Assembly: GCF_004016445.2 (NCBI RefSeq)
Contig: NZ_SADT02000002.1
Coordinates: 744,001-808,000 of the forward strand
From: Mesorhizobium sp. M2E.F.Ca.ET.219.01.1.1
GTDB taxonomy: Bacteria > Pseudomonadota > Alphaproteobacteria > Rhizobiales > Rhizobiaceae
Length of the DNA: 64,000 bases
Direction of reading: 5' to 3'
Positions 17,598 through 26,978 of this stretch are shown piece by piece. A model generated the notes under the pieces. The model had not been told where the DNA came from and did no database searches. It saw nothing but the letters and a program-made list of their open reading frames with translations. Position 1 is the first letter of the stretch. Each line of letters opens with the position of its first letter. A program made the translations under genes and the position numbers.

Positions 17598-18680
17598 CTA
17601 GCCGTCTTCCTTGTATAGCAGAAAGGTCACCCCAAAGAACATAGCCACGACAACCGGAACCCATGCAGCCACCACCGTAGGCACGAATCCGGCCACACCG
17701 AATGCCTTGACCAGTACCGAAACGACATAAAGCAGAAACCCGGCCACGACGCCACCCAGAATCATCGTTGCCGACTGCCCCATTCGCGCAAATCGCATTG
17801 AAACCGTTGCAGCAATCAGCGTCATGGCGACGAGAAGGAACGGCAACGCCACCAGCGAATCGAACTGCATGGCGAAGGCATTTGCCTTGAGCCCGAAGGA
17901 ACGGGCAACCTCGATCTTGCGCGGCAGCTCGTAGAAAGGGATGGTTTCCGGGCGTGCCAGGCGCTCCTGAACGAATTCCGGCTTGAGGTTAGTCGGCACC
18001 TTGTCGGTCGCCAGCGTCTGGATGTTGCCCGCCTTGAAGACCTTGACGTCCTGCAATTCCCAGTAACCGTCGCGCAGGATGGCCTTGGCCGCGTCCTTGC
18101 GCTCGGCGATGTTGCCCTGCGGGTCGAGGATGAAAAACACCGCGTCCGCCATCTCCAGGCCCTGATTGAGGATGGCGCGGGCGCCGATGATGGTGTCGCC
18201 TGATTCGGTTTTCTGCCTGAGCCACGGCGTGACGTTGGTGGTGACCGCATTCGATTTGCCGGCCCTGAGGTCGTTCTCCATCTGCTCGGACCAGGAAAAG
18301 CCATGCGCGGCGATGGGGTTCATCACGGCCACCGAAAGCACGCCGAACATCAGCGCGCCGACGCAGCACGGAAACAGGAACTGCCAGGCCGAAACCCCGG
18401 CCGAGCGCGCGATCACCAGCTCGTAGCGGCGGTTGAGCGACACAAGCGTCGCCATTGCCGAGAACAGCCCGACGAACGGCACCGTCTGCAGCATGATCAT
18501 CGGCATCCTGAGCGCCGAAATCGCGAAGGCCGTGCCATAGGTGAAGCCCGGCAGCCCGGTCGTGCGGCCGGAAAGCTCGGTGAAATCGATCAGGAACACC
18601 AGCGCCAGCAGGCCCAGGAAGAACCAGAAGGTGATCGAGACGTAGCGGAAGAAGAAATAGCGACCCAGCGTCCAGCCCAT
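17598..18680 (-). CDS. lptG: LPS export ABC permease LptG
   Basis: 360 residues. YjgP/YjgQ-family permease with three membrane segments at each end around a periplasmic beta-jellyroll; LptF, LptG and LptB form the inner-membrane transporter that drives LPS to LptD. The start MGWTLGRYFFFRYVSI at 18680 is two bases after the lptF stop, so a longer frame inside lptF is not used. C-terminal hydrophobic segments end in VVVAMFFGVTFLLYKEDG. Confidence 0.93.
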   Translation of the reverse strand: MGWTLGRYFFFRYVSITFWFFLGLLALVFLIDFTELSGRTTGLPGFTYGTAFAISALRMPMIMLQTVPFVGLFSAMATLVSLNRRYELVIARSAGVSAWQFLFPCCVGALMFGVLSVAVMNPIAAHGFSWSEQMENDLRAGKSNAVTTNVTPWLRQKTESGDTIIGARAILNQGLEMADAVFFILDPQGNIAERKDAAKAILRDGYWELQDVKVFKAGNIQTLATDKVPTNLKPEFVQERLARPETIPFYELPRKIEVARSFGLKANAFAMQFDSLVALPFLLVAMTLIAATVSMRFARMGQSATMILGGVVAGFLLYVVSVLVKAFGVAGFVPTVVAAWVPVVVAMFFGVTFLLYKEDG

Positions 18681-18682
18681 GG

Positions 18683-19879
18683 TCAGGCTCCCTGGCCGGA
18701 AGTGCGCCGGGCAAGCCACAGCTTGAATGCCGTCCAGTTGTCGCTGGTGCGCTTGGCGACGTTGGTCAGCCAGTCCGCCCAGCTGACCGGCAATTCCATG
18801 GTGCGCGATGAGACGATGAACCAGATCGAAACCGCGGATGCAATCAGCGGAATGCCGTAGAGCAGGTAGATATAGTACGAGACCCTGTCGGCCTTGCCGG
18901 CGGCGAAGAAGCCCAGCCATCGCACGAAAAGCGCTATCGCGATCGCCGTGATCAACGGGTTGATGCGCGCTTCGCGATGCGAGCGCGCATCGCCCGCGAC
19001 GGCCAGCGCGATCAGCGCGAACACCAGCGAATAGGACCACTCGGCAAAGCGCTGGTTGAGCTCCGCCCGGTAGCTGCCCGGTTCGCGCTGGAACATCCTG
19101 TCATTGGGATCCGGGTTGAGCAGATACGCCGTCGTGCGGTCCTTGGGCAAAAGCGTGATGTCGTTCGCCGCGGACATGAAGGCGGACATGTCGAAGGCGT
19201 AGGAGGTGAAGCGGATGACCGAGAGGTCGCCGGTGACCGATTTGCGATTGATGACGCCGTCATTCATCATCAGCACCTTCTCGTCGCCTTTTTCGACGAT
19301 GCTGCCGGTCTTGGCGTAGTAGGTGAGGCTGGCGCCTTCCTCGCGTGAATCGGCGACGAAGATGCCGCCGAGCCGGTTCCCGGGAAGCCGTTCGCCGACC
19401 TGCAGGTAGAGGCCCTCGTCGATCTTGCGGAACGTGCCTTCCTGGATGATCAGCGACACGAGGTCGGCGCGCGAAGCCGCCACCAGCTGGCGGTTCTTCT
19501 GCCTGGCATAGGGGTCGATGGCGTTGTCGACGATGAAGGAAAAGGCGCAAGCCGCGATTGCGAGCAACAGGATCGGCCGCGCGATGGTCCAGCGCGAGGC
19601 GCCCGCGGCGCTGAGCACGGCGAGCTCCGAATCGGTGTTCATGGCGCTCAGCGTCTGCGCCACCGCCACCACCAGGGCGAACGGCACCACGATCGGGATG
19701 ATCGAGGGAATGATCAGTGCCGCGACTTCGAAGAAGGTCAGCGCCGACTGGCCGTTGTCGGTGACAAGGTCGATCTTGGCCAGCACCTGCGTCGTCCACA
19801 CGATCGCCAGCGTCCAGACCAGCGCGGCGAGGAACATCGTCAGCGCGCGGCGCATGATGTAGCGTTCAACGACCTTCAT
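18683..19879 (-). CDS. lptF: LPS export ABC permease LptF
   Basis: 398 residues with the YjgP/YjgQ fold. The N-terminal pattern MKVVERYIMRRALTMFLAAL, the conserved early loop ELAVLSAAGASRW, the central periplasmic domain and the C-terminal three-helix set are present. Partner of LptG in the inner-membrane LPS extractor. First gene of the minus-strand lpt-surA-pdxA-rsmA run; transcription probably starts in the 376-base divergent region shared with pepA. Confidence 0.94.
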   Translation of the reverse strand: MKVVERYIMRRALTMFLAALVWTLAIVWTTQVLAKIDLVTDNGQSALTFFEVAALIIPSIIPIVVPFALVVAVAQTLSAMNTDSELAVLSAAGASRWTIARPILLLAIAACAFSFIVDNAIDPYARQKNRQLVAASRADLVSLIIQEGTFRKIDEGLYLQVGERLPGNRLGGIFVADSREEGASLTYYAKTGSIVEKGDEKVLMMNDGVINRKSVTGDLSVIRFTSYAFDMSAFMSAANDITLLPKDRTTAYLLNPDPNDRMFQREPGSYRAELNQRFAEWSYSLVFALIALAVAGDARSHREARINPLITAIAIALFVRWLGFFAAGKADRVSYYIYLLYGIPLIASAVSIWFIVSSRTMELPVSWADWLTNVAKRTSDNWTAFKLWLARRTSGQGA

Positions 19880-20255
19880 GAAGGCTTTTCTCGATTTTGC
19901 CGAACGGCATCATGCCCGCCGACAAGGTAGTCATCCGGCGTCGCCCGCACAACTGGGTCATAGGCGGCTCGCTCCGGTTTGTCGCCCCACGCCGCGTGCC
20001 CCGGCGCGACGGAGTCTCCGCGCCAATGGATAAGAAATGCAAAACATCGATGGTTAACAGCAGGTTACGGCAGCAAGTTAAGATTGCGCCGAGGCGAATC
20101 CTTTGTCTATGGTGGCGCTGATATAGGCAGCGACTTCGGCCAAAGTCTTGCCAAATGGCTGAAAACGACCAAATGTCGCGCACGCTTGCCAACCCCTTGC
20201 TCGCCAAGATTTACCTTTGCCGGCACCATACGGCCATCCCCGAAAGCAGGACCTG
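19880..20255. promoter_or_regulatory. Divergent intergenic region lptF / pepA
   Basis: 376 bases separating two divergent operons. Around 20040-20100 it becomes AT-richer and contains TTAACAGCAGGTTAC, one base away from a CtrA-like TTAA-N7-TTAA box. No convincing -35/-10 pair could be assigned on either strand. Short frames here have no coding character. Confidence 0.4.
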
Positions 20256-21758
20256 ATGACGTCGAGACCTACCATTTCTTTCGCCAAATTCGCCACGCCG
20301 AAAAAGGGTAGCGTCTTCGTGCTCGCGGCCGACGGCGGCGGGCTCGGCGAGGCGGCGAAGGCCTGCGATCCGGCCGGCGCGCTGGCTCGCGCGTTTCCGG
20401 TCGCCGATTTCGCCGGCAAGTTCGCCAGCTCGGTCGAGGTGCTGGCGCCGGAAGGAACGTCCGTCGACCGGCTGGTGGCGATCGGCGCCGGCAAGGTGTC
20501 GGCTCTCGACGACAACGCCTGGCTGAAGCTCGGCGGCGCTGTCGCCGCTTCGCTGCGCAAGGCGACCGAGGTGGCCGTCATCCTCGATCTGCCGGAACTG
20601 CAGGCTGATGGCCGCCAGGCGGCGAGCCTTGCCGCCGGCATCCTTCTGCGCAGCTACGCCTTCGACAAGTACAAGACCAGGAAAGACAAGGACGACGGCC
20701 AATCCGACGCGAAGGCGGCGAAGCCCGCCAAGGTCACGATCCACTGCGCCGATCCGGCTGCCGCGAAGAAGGTGTTTGCCGGCGAGGAAGCGGTGGTCGA
20801 CGGCGTGCTGCTGGCGCGCGACCTCGTCAACGAGCCGGCCAACGCGCTGGGGCCTGTCGACTTCGCCGAGCGCGTCAAGGCGCTGGAAGCACTCGGCGTC
20901 GAGGTCGAGATCCTCACCGAAAAGGAGATGAAGAAGCTCGGCATGGGCTCGCTGCTCGGCGTGGCCCAAGGCTCGCCGCGCGGCGCCCGCCTGGTGGTGA
21001 TGCGCTGGAACGGCGGCAAAGCCAAGGACGCGCCGCTGGCCTTCATCGGCAAGGGCGTCACCTTCGACACCGGCGGCAATTCGATGAAGCCGGCCTCCGG
21101 CATGGAAGACATGAAGGGCGACATGGGCGGTGCGGCCGCCGTCACCGGGCTGGTCCATGCGCTGGCCGCGCGCAAGGCCAAGGCCAATGTGGTCGGCGTC
21201 ATCGGCCTTGTCGAGAACGCCGTCGACGGCCATGCCCAGCGCCCCGGCGACATCGTCACCTCGATGTCGGGCCAGACGATCGAGGTGCTCAACACCGACG
21301 CCGAAGGCCGCCTCGTGCTGGCCGACGCGCTCTGGTACGCCAACGACCGCTTCAAGCCGAAATTCATGATCAACCTGGCGACGCTGACCGGCGCGATCAT
21401 GGTCGCGCTCGGCCAGCATTATGCCGGCCTGTTCTCCAACAATGACGAGCTTGCCGGCCGGCTTTTCGGCGCCGGGCAGGCATCACAGGAACGGCTGTGG
21501 CGCATGCCGCTCGGCGCCGAATACGACAAGCTGATCGATTCCAAGAATGCCGACATGAAGAACATCGGCGGCCGCTATGGCGGCGCCATCATCGCGGCGC
21601 AGTTCCTGCAGCGTTTTGTCAAGGACACGCCCTGGGCGCATCTCGACATCGCCGGCACCGCGATGGGCGCGCCGTCCAGCGAGATCAACCAGTCCTGGGG
21701 TTCGGGTTTTGGCGTGCGCCTGCTCGACCGGCTGGTGCGCGATCATTATGAAGGATAG
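20256..21758 (+). CDS. pepA: Leucyl aminopeptidase (M17)
   Basis: 500 residues. Cytosolic hexameric two-metal aminopeptidase. The signature NTDAEGRL is at residues 346-353, and the metal/catalytic loop [15 protein letters not shown] at 264-278 contains Lys266 and Asp271. The ATG at 20256 follows an AGCAGGA ribosome-binding site. Three bases separate it from holC, and pepA-holC pairing is common in proteobacteria. In E. coli PepA also acts as a DNA-binding accessory factor; that cannot be judged here. Confidence 0.95.
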   Translation: MTSRPTISFAKFATPKKGSVFVLAADGGGLGEAAKACDPAGALARAFPVADFAGKFASSVEVLAPEGTSVDRLVAIGAGKVSALDDNAWLKLGGAVAASLRKATEVAVILDLPELQADGRQAASLAAGILLRSYAFDKYKTRKDKDDGQSDAKAAKPAKVTIHCADPAAAKKVFAGEEAVVDGVLLARDLVNEPANALGPVDFAERVKALEALGVEVEILTEKEMKKLGMGSLLGVAQGSPRGARLVVMRWNGGKAKDAPLAFIGKGVTFDTGGNSMKPASGMEDMKGDMGGAAAVTGLVHALAARKAKANVVGVIGLVENAVDGHAQRPGDIVTSMSGQTIEVLNTDAEGRLVLADALWYANDRFKPKFMINLATLTGAIMVALGQHYAGLFSNNDELAGRLFGAGQASQERLWRMPLGAEYDKLIDSKNADMKNIGGRYGGAIIAAQFLQRFVKDTPWAHLDIAGTAMGAPSSEINQSWGSGFGVRLLDRLVRDHYEG

Positions 21759-21761
21759 GGG

Positions 21762-22211
21762 ATGGCCGACATCCTGTTCTACCATTTGACTGAATCGACG
21801 CTCGAGGAGGCGCTGCCCGGCCTGCTCGAGCGCAGCGTCGAGCGCGGCTGGCGCGCGGTGGTGCAGACAGGCACGGAAGAGCGCCGCGACGCGCTCGACC
21901 AGCATCTATGGATTTTCCGCGACGATTCCTTCCTGGCGCATGCCACCGACCGCGAGGCCTATCCGGCCGAGCAGCCGGTCCTGCTCACCACGGGCGAGGG
22001 CAACCAGAACGCCGCGCAGATCCGCTTCCTGGTCGATGGCGCCAACCCGCCCGAGCTGTCGGGCTACGAGCGCGCCGTCTTCCTGTTCGACGGCCATGAC
22101 GCGGCACAGCTCGAAGCCGCGCGCGGCCATTGGAAGACGATGAAGGAAGCCGGCCACGCCGTGACCTACTGGCAGCAGACGCCGGATCGACGGTGGGAAC
22201 GGAAGGCTTAG
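21762..22211 (+). CDS. holC: DNA polymerase III subunit chi
   Basis: 149 residues. Chi links the clamp-loader to single-strand binding protein. The N-terminal ILFYHLTES, the central ERRDALDQHLWIFRDDSFLAH and the nucleotide-like-fold segment ERAVFLFDGHD match HolC. It directly follows pepA with a three-base gap, the usual arrangement. Confidence 0.9.
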   Translation: MADILFYHLTESTLEEALPGLLERSVERGWRAVVQTGTEERRDALDQHLWIFRDDSFLAHATDREAYPAEQPVLLTTGEGNQNAAQIRFLVDGANPPELSGYERAVFLFDGHDAAQLEAARGHWKTMKEAGHAVTYWQQTPDRRWERKA

Positions 22212-22216
22212 AGCCG

Positions 22217-22783
22217 TCAGCGATCGCCGATCGTCACCTTGTTGATCTTCGTGCCGTGCGGAAGGTCTTTTACTTGCCGGTGGATTTGGCCGGCTATGTG
22301 CACCTTCACCACGAAGAAGGTCTTGTTGATTTGCGCGGCTGACATTTCGCCACCGAGTACGGGTGGCGTTTCGAAGTCGTAACATTCGCGGTCCGCCAAG
22401 ACCAATCCCTTCTCTCGTGCCGCCATCGCTAATCCAACCAGCAACAGTTCGTCGCGACGATCAGGATCGTTGAACTGGGTTATAAGCCCCGGCCATGTTT
22501 CCGACACTTGGGTCAATCGGCCTCCGATCATGTCCAGCAATTTGACGGAACCATCGGGAGCACGGAAGAAAATGTCGCCGAATGAGGAGACTGCGGCGGG
22601 CTCCAAGCCATCAAGCCCAACCCACTTCCAGCCGTCCAGTGCTTCCCAGACATCCTTCCTTGACGGCTCGATAAACAGATACTGGAGACTGTCTTGCCAT
22701 GGGCTTCTGACAACATCCGCATTTGGCTTCGAAACAGAATTCCCAAAGACAGAAGAAATAAAGCGAGAAAAAGAATTGGCCAT
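22217..22783 (-). CDS. Probable Tdi1/DUF1851-type immunity protein, orphan
   Basis: 188 residues starting at ATG with AGGGGG upstream. The segment SSFGDIFFRAPDGSVKLLDMIGGRL and the aromatic residues around WEALDGWKWVGLDGL resemble GAD-like/DUF1851 (T6SS immunity Tdi1) proteins, which protect against secreted DNase-type effectors. No effector, VgrG or Hcp gene is nearby. Base composition is lower in GC than its neighbours and codon choice looks different, which fits horizontal acquisition. Stands alone on the minus strand between holC and the biosynthetic operon. Family call is by pattern and moderately sure. Confidence 0.5.
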   Translation of the reverse strand: MANSFSRFISSVFGNSVSKPNADVVRSPWQDSLQYLFIEPSRKDVWEALDGWKWVGLDGLEPAAVSSFGDIFFRAPDGSVKLLDMIGGRLTQVSETWPGLITQFNDPDRRDELLLVGLAMAAREKGLVLADRECYDFETPPVLGGEMSAAQINKTFFVVKVHIAGQIHRQVKDLPHGTKINKVTIGDR

Positions 22784-22919
22784 GCGTCACCCCCTGCAAC
22801 GTCGCATACTTATCGCAGAATGATCGGCGATCAAACGTGGTCGCTTTGGCGCCGTCACGGTCGTCGCCTCGAACCGCTTTTTGCGCTAGATAGACGCAAG
22901 CTCATGCGGCGAGGGGGGA

Positions 22920-23909
22920 ATGCGGATCAGGATCGTCGGAACCGGCAGGGCGGTACCGGCTGAGCGGGTGACGACGCGCGCGCTGGAAGAGAAGCTCGGC
23001 CTTGGCGAGGGCGCGCTGGAAACCGTCACTGGCGTCGTCGAGCGCTATGTCTGCCATGCCGAATCGCAAATCGATCTTGCTTGCGCCGCCGCGCGCCTTG
23101 CGCTTGCCGATGCTGGCCTCGAGCCCAGCGTCGTCGACCTGATCATCGGCGGCTGCGGCGTGCCTTACCAGCCGCTGCCGGCGACCGCGCCGCTGGTCAT
23201 GCAGCGCCTCGGGCTGGCGGACGGCTCGGCCGCCGCCTTCGACGTCAACAGCACTTGCCTCGGCTTCCTCACCGCCTTCGAGGCCGCCGGCCGCATGATC
23301 GAGGCAGGCCAATGTGAGACGGCCCTGGTCTTCTCGTCCGAAGTCGCTTCGCGCGCGCTGCCGTGGCAGGACGCGCCGGAGATCGCCGCGCTCTTCGGCG
23401 ACGGCGCGGCGGCGGCCATGCTGCGCAAGGCCAGGCCCGGCGAGGGCAAGGTAGCGGCCAGCCTGATGCGCACTTATCCTTCCGGCTGGGAAGCCTGCGG
23501 CATCGGTTCGGGCGGCACGCGCTTCGATTTCCGCAAGGAGCCGGAGGCATTCGCCGCGCACAGCCTGTTCCACATGGATGGCAGGGAACTGTTCCGACTC
23601 ACCTCGCGCCACTTCAACGGCTTCGTCGACGCTCTGCTGGAGCGCGCCGGCTGGCGGCGGGAAGACATCGATCTCGTCGTGCCGCATCAGGCGAGCCCCT
23701 TCGCGCTTGCGCATATGGCGCGCCAGACCGGCTTTGCGCCGCAAAAGCTCGTCGATATCTCCGCCCGCTTCGGCAACCAGATCGCCGCCTCCATGCCCTT
23801 CGCGCTCGACGTCGCGCGCCGCGAGGGCCGCGTGGCGTCCGGCATGAAGCTGCTCTTCCTCGGTACTTCCGCCGGCGTCTCCTTCGGCGGCATGGCGCTG
23901 GAGGTCTGA
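22920..23909 (+). CDS. Ketoacyl-ACP synthase III-like enzyme
   Basis: 329 residues with the thiolase fold of FabH. The triad is intact: Cys113 in NSTCLGFL, His256 in VVPHQASP and Asn286 in FGNQIAAS. It would condense or transfer an acyl group from CoA/ACP to a second substrate. The housekeeping FabH context (plsX-fabH) is absent and the neighbours are tailoring-type enzymes, so a role in a special acyl product is more likely than primary fatty-acid initiation. First gene of a six-gene coupled run. Confidence 0.85.
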   Translation: MRIRIVGTGRAVPAERVTTRALEEKLGLGEGALETVTGVVERYVCHAESQIDLACAAARLALADAGLEPSVVDLIIGGCGVPYQPLPATAPLVMQRLGLADGSAAAFDVNSTCLGFLTAFEAAGRMIEAGQCETALVFSSEVASRALPWQDAPEIAALFGDGAAAAMLRKARPGEGKVAASLMRTYPSGWEACGIGSGGTRFDFRKEPEAFAAHSLFHMDGRELFRLTSRHFNGFVDALLERAGWRREDIDLVVPHQASPFALAHMARQTGFAPQKLVDISARFGNQIAASMPFALDVARREGRVASGMKLLFLGTSAGVSFGGMALEV

Positions 23910-23911
23910 GC

Positions 23912-24895
23912 ATGGCCGTCCTCGTCACCGGCGCAAGCGGCTTTCTCGGCGCCCATGTGCTCGAGCGGCTGGCCGCCTCGGGCACGCTGGCGCTCGGGCT
24001 CGGCCGCGATGAAACGCGCTGCGCGGCGCTCGAAGCGGCCGGCCATCGCATCATCCGTCACGATCTCGCGCAGCCGTTCGATGCCGCCCTCGACCCCAGG
24101 CTGGGCAGGGTCGAACGGATCATCCACTGCGCGGCGCTTTCCTCACCCTTCGGACGCCTCGCGGATTTCGAGGCGGCCAATGTCACGGCGACACGCAACC
24201 TGCTCGACTTCGCCAGGCGGCAGGGCGTCAGCCGCTTCGTCCACATCTCCAGCCCGTCCGTCTGCTTTGCCTTCCGCGACCAGCTCGATCTCACCGAGGA
24301 TGCGGCCTTGCCGGAGCCGGTCAATCACTATGCCCGCACCAAGCGCGAGGCGGAGAAAATCGTGCTTGGCCAGCCCGATATCCATCCGGTGGTGCTGCGG
24401 CCGCGCGGCATCTACGGCCAGGGCGATCGAGCGCTGTTGCCGCGCCTGATCAAGGCGGCGAAAAGCCGGCCGCTGCCGCTGTTTCGCGACGGCCGCGCGG
24501 CCATCGACCTCACTCATGTCGACGATGTCGTCGACGCGGTCATGGCGGCGCTCGCGGCACCAGTCGAGGCCGAGAGTCGGATCTTCAACATCTCTGGTGG
24601 CGAGGTGCTACCGGTTCGCCGCCTCGCCGACGAGGCCTGCATGCGCGCCGGCTTGCACGCGCGCTGGCGGCCGATGCCGCTCGTGCCGGCGATGCTGGCG
24701 GCTGGCCTGATGGAAGCGGTGGCGCTGCGGCTTCCCGGCCGGCCCGAGCCGCCGGTCACCCGTTATGGGCTCGGTCTCTTCGCCTATGCGCAAAGCCTCG
24801 ATCTTTCTAAGGCGAAATGCGTTCTTGGCTGGGCGCCGAAAATCTCGTTCGAACAAGGGCTTGACCGCACGTTTTCCTGCGGGACCAGGCCATGA
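23912..24895 (+). CDS. NAD-dependent epimerase/dehydratase (extended SDR)
   Basis: 327 residues. The Rossmann motif GASGFLGAH is at residues 7-15, and the catalytic Tyr140-x3-Lys144 lies in NHYARTKREAEK. The end (VLGWAPKISFEQGLDRT) is typical of extended SDRs. It resembles sugar epimerases and 3beta-hydroxysteroid-type dehydrogenases such as OleD; the substrate is not visible. Two bases after the KASIII-like gene, and its stop overlaps the next ATG, so the product of the synthase may be its substrate (inference). Confidence 0.85.
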   Translation: MAVLVTGASGFLGAHVLERLAASGTLALGLGRDETRCAALEAAGHRIIRHDLAQPFDAALDPRLGRVERIIHCAALSSPFGRLADFEAANVTATRNLLDFARRQGVSRFVHISSPSVCFAFRDQLDLTEDAALPEPVNHYARTKREAEKIVLGQPDIHPVVLRPRGIYGQGDRALLPRLIKAAKSRPLPLFRDGRAAIDLTHVDDVVDAVMAALAAPVEAESRIFNISGGEVLPVRRLADEACMRAGLHARWRPMPLVPAMLAAGLMEAVALRLPGRPEPPVTRYGLGLFAYAQSLDLSKAKCVLGWAPKISFEQGLDRTFSCGTRP

Positions 24896-25725
24896 AGCTC
24901 GTCTTCGCCAACAGCGCCTGGGTGAGCGCCGCTGAGCGGCTGATCCTGCGCGGCGGCACCTGGCAAAGCGTCAGGCTGCGTGTCCGCTACGGGCTGTTCT
25001 TTCACCCCGCCGCCGGACCGGTGCTGGTCGATACCGGCTACACGCCGGAAGCGCTGAGCGGCGACCGGCGCGGCCGCATGCTGCGGCTCTACGGCGCGCT
25101 GCTGAAACCCCAGCTCAATGCCGACGAGCAGGTTCTGCCGCTGCTGCGCCGTTTCGGCCTGTCGCCTGACGACATCCGCACAATCATCGTCACCCATTTT
25201 CACGCCGACCACATTTCGGGCCTGTCGCTGTTCCCCAAAGCCCGCTTCATCGCCAGCGATGCCGCTTGGGCGCGGGTCAAGATGCGCGGCCATAGGCGCA
25301 ATCTGCGCCACGGCGTCTTCACCGAACTCTTCCCGCCGGACTTCGAGGCGCGGCTGCAGCGGATCTCCGAGAAATCCCGCGTCGCGCCACGTGGCGACAT
25401 GCCGGGCGGCGCCGATCTCTTCGACGACGGAAGCGTCGTCGCGGTTGATCTTCCAGGACATGCCGATGGCCAGTTCGGCCTGCTGTTCAATGGCCTCGAT
25501 CGACCGCTGCTCTACGCCGTCGATGCGCAATGGCTGCTCACTGCCTTGATCGAAAATCGCACGCCCGGTTTCCCGGCCACCCTGATCGCCGAGGAGGCGG
25601 CGGCGATCGAGCCGACCAGCGCCATGCTGCGCCGCTTCCTCAGCACGGGCGGCGAGGTGATGCTCTGCCATGATCCCGCGCCGACAGCCTACGATCTCGC
25701 TGCAAGCGATCCGGAGGTCGGATGA
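24892..25725 (+). CDS. MBL-fold metallohydrolase
   Basis: 277 residues. The metal motif THFHADHISG is at residues 101-110, with further ligands in GHADG and CHDP near the end, so a dinuclear zinc site is likely complete. The arrangement resembles lactonase/glyoxalase-II-like members, suggesting hydrolysis of a lactone, thioester or ester. ATGA overlaps at both ends couple it to the epimerase and the adenylating enzyme. Confidence 0.85.
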   Translation: MKLVFANSAWVSAAERLILRGGTWQSVRLRVRYGLFFHPAAGPVLVDTGYTPEALSGDRRGRMLRLYGALLKPQLNADEQVLPLLRRFGLSPDDIRTIIVTHFHADHISGLSLFPKARFIASDAAWARVKMRGHRRNLRHGVFTELFPPDFEARLQRISEKSRVAPRGDMPGGADLFDDGSVVAVDLPGHADGQFGLLFNGLDRPLLYAVDAQWLLTALIENRTPGFPATLIAEEAAAIEPTSAMLRRFLSTGGEVMLCHDPAPTAYDLAASDPEVG

Positions 25726-26978
25726 ACGGCCTGGCGGAAGCGGTAGGCTCCTTCGCGCTGACACGCTGGGTGTCGCGGAAGAGCCGCGCGGATTTCGAGC
25801 GCTGGCAGGCGACTGCCTTGCGCCGTTTCCTCGATCGCGACCTGCCGCACGCCCCCTTTTACGGCAAGGCGCCAGCGCGCCTCAGCGATCTGCCGGTCAC
25901 CGACAAGGCGCTGCTGATGGCGCGCTTCGACAAGTTCAACTTCGGCGGTCTCACCGCCTCGCAAGCCTGGACGGCCCTGGCGCGTGACGGCCGCGCCGGC
26001 GCGCTGACCGTCGGCGCCAGCACCGGCACCTCCGGCAACCGCGGCCTGTTCGTGATTTCCGAAGGGGAAAAATTCCGGTGGCTGGGCACGCTCCTCGCCA
26101 AGGCGGCACCCGATCTTCTCTGGCGCGGCATCCGCGTCGCCGTCATCCTGCCGCAGAACACCGGCCTCTATGACAGCGCCCACAAATCGCGGCTGATCAA
26201 GCTTGCCTTCTTCGATCTGACCGTGGGGCCGGAAAGCTGGCGCGATGAACTGGAAGCCTTCGACCCGACGGTGATCATCGCGCCGCCAAAGATCCTGCGG
26301 CATTTCGCGGCCGAGAACTTCCGGCTCCGGCCGAAGCGCGTTTTTTCCGCCGCCGAGACGCTCGATCCGGTCGATCGCCCGGTGATCGAGAACTTTTTCC
26401 AATTGCCGCTCGACCAGATCTACATGGCGACGGAGGGCCTGTTCGCGGTGACCTGCAGACAGGGTGGCCTGCATCTGGCGGAAGACTCCGTCTTCTTCGA
26501 ATTCGAGCCGGCGGGCGAGGGGCTGGTGACGCCGCTGGTAACCGCCTTTCGCCGTCAAACCCAGATCATGGCGCGCTACAGGATGAACGACCTGTTGCGC
26601 TTGTCCAAAGAACCTTGCCGCTGCGGGTCGCCGCTGCGCTGCGTCGACGAGATCGTCGGCCGCATGGACGATGTTTTTCGATTCACGTCGCCGAACGGCC
26701 TGATCCTGGTCACGCCCGATGTGCTGCGCAACGCGGTGCTCAAGGCCGACCGCCGCATCGACGATTTCCGCCTCGTCCAGACAGGGCCGGACCGGATCGA
26801 GCTCAGACTTTCGCCGACGCTCGCCGACGGCGCGGCGGCTGCCGCTCATCAGTCGGTGCGCGCGCTCCTGGAAATACGAAGGGCCGCCGCCACCGTCACG
26901 CTCATCCGCGCGCCGCTGCCACTGGAAACAAGCCGCAAGCTGCGCCGCGTCGAATGCCGCCTGGAGCCGGCGCGATGA
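25722..26978 (+). CDS. F390 synthetase/PaaK-like adenylate-forming enzyme
   Basis: 418 residues. Nucleotide-binding loop GASTGTSGNRG at residues 98-108; aromatic/acidic YMATEG at 234-239; a Cys-rich turn CRCGSPLRC (299-307) followed by GRMDD (313-317), as in PaaK and F390 synthetases. Such enzymes activate a carboxylate as acyl-AMP. The true substrate is unknown; coenzyme F390 itself is not expected in this organism. Overlaps by four bases with genes on both sides. Confidence 0.8.
   Translation: MNGLAEAVGSFALTRWVSRKSRADFERWQATALRRFLDRDLPHAPFYGKAPARLSDLPVTDKALLMARFDKFNFGGLTASQAWTALARDGRAGALTVGASTGTSGNRGLFVISEGEKFRWLGTLLAKAAPDLLWRGIRVAVILPQNTGLYDSAHKSRLIKLAFFDLTVGPESWRDELEAFDPTVIIAPPKILRHFAAENFRLRPKRVFSAAETLDPVDRPVIENFFQLPLDQIYMATEGLFAVTCRQGGLHLAEDSVFFEFEPAGEGLVTPLVTAFRRQTQIMARYRMNDLLRLSKEPCRCGSPLRCVDEIVGRMDDVFRFTSPNGLILVTPDVLRNAVLKADRRIDDFRLVQTGPDRIELRLSPTLADGAAAAAHQSVRALLEIRRAAATVTLIRAPLPLETSRKLRRVECRLEPAR

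Noticed and set aside
22920..24895. OleA/OleD-type olefin or beta-lactone pathway
   Set aside because: KASIII-like plus SDR looks superficially similar, but there is no OleC/OleB fusion or matching order, and the other genes do not fit.
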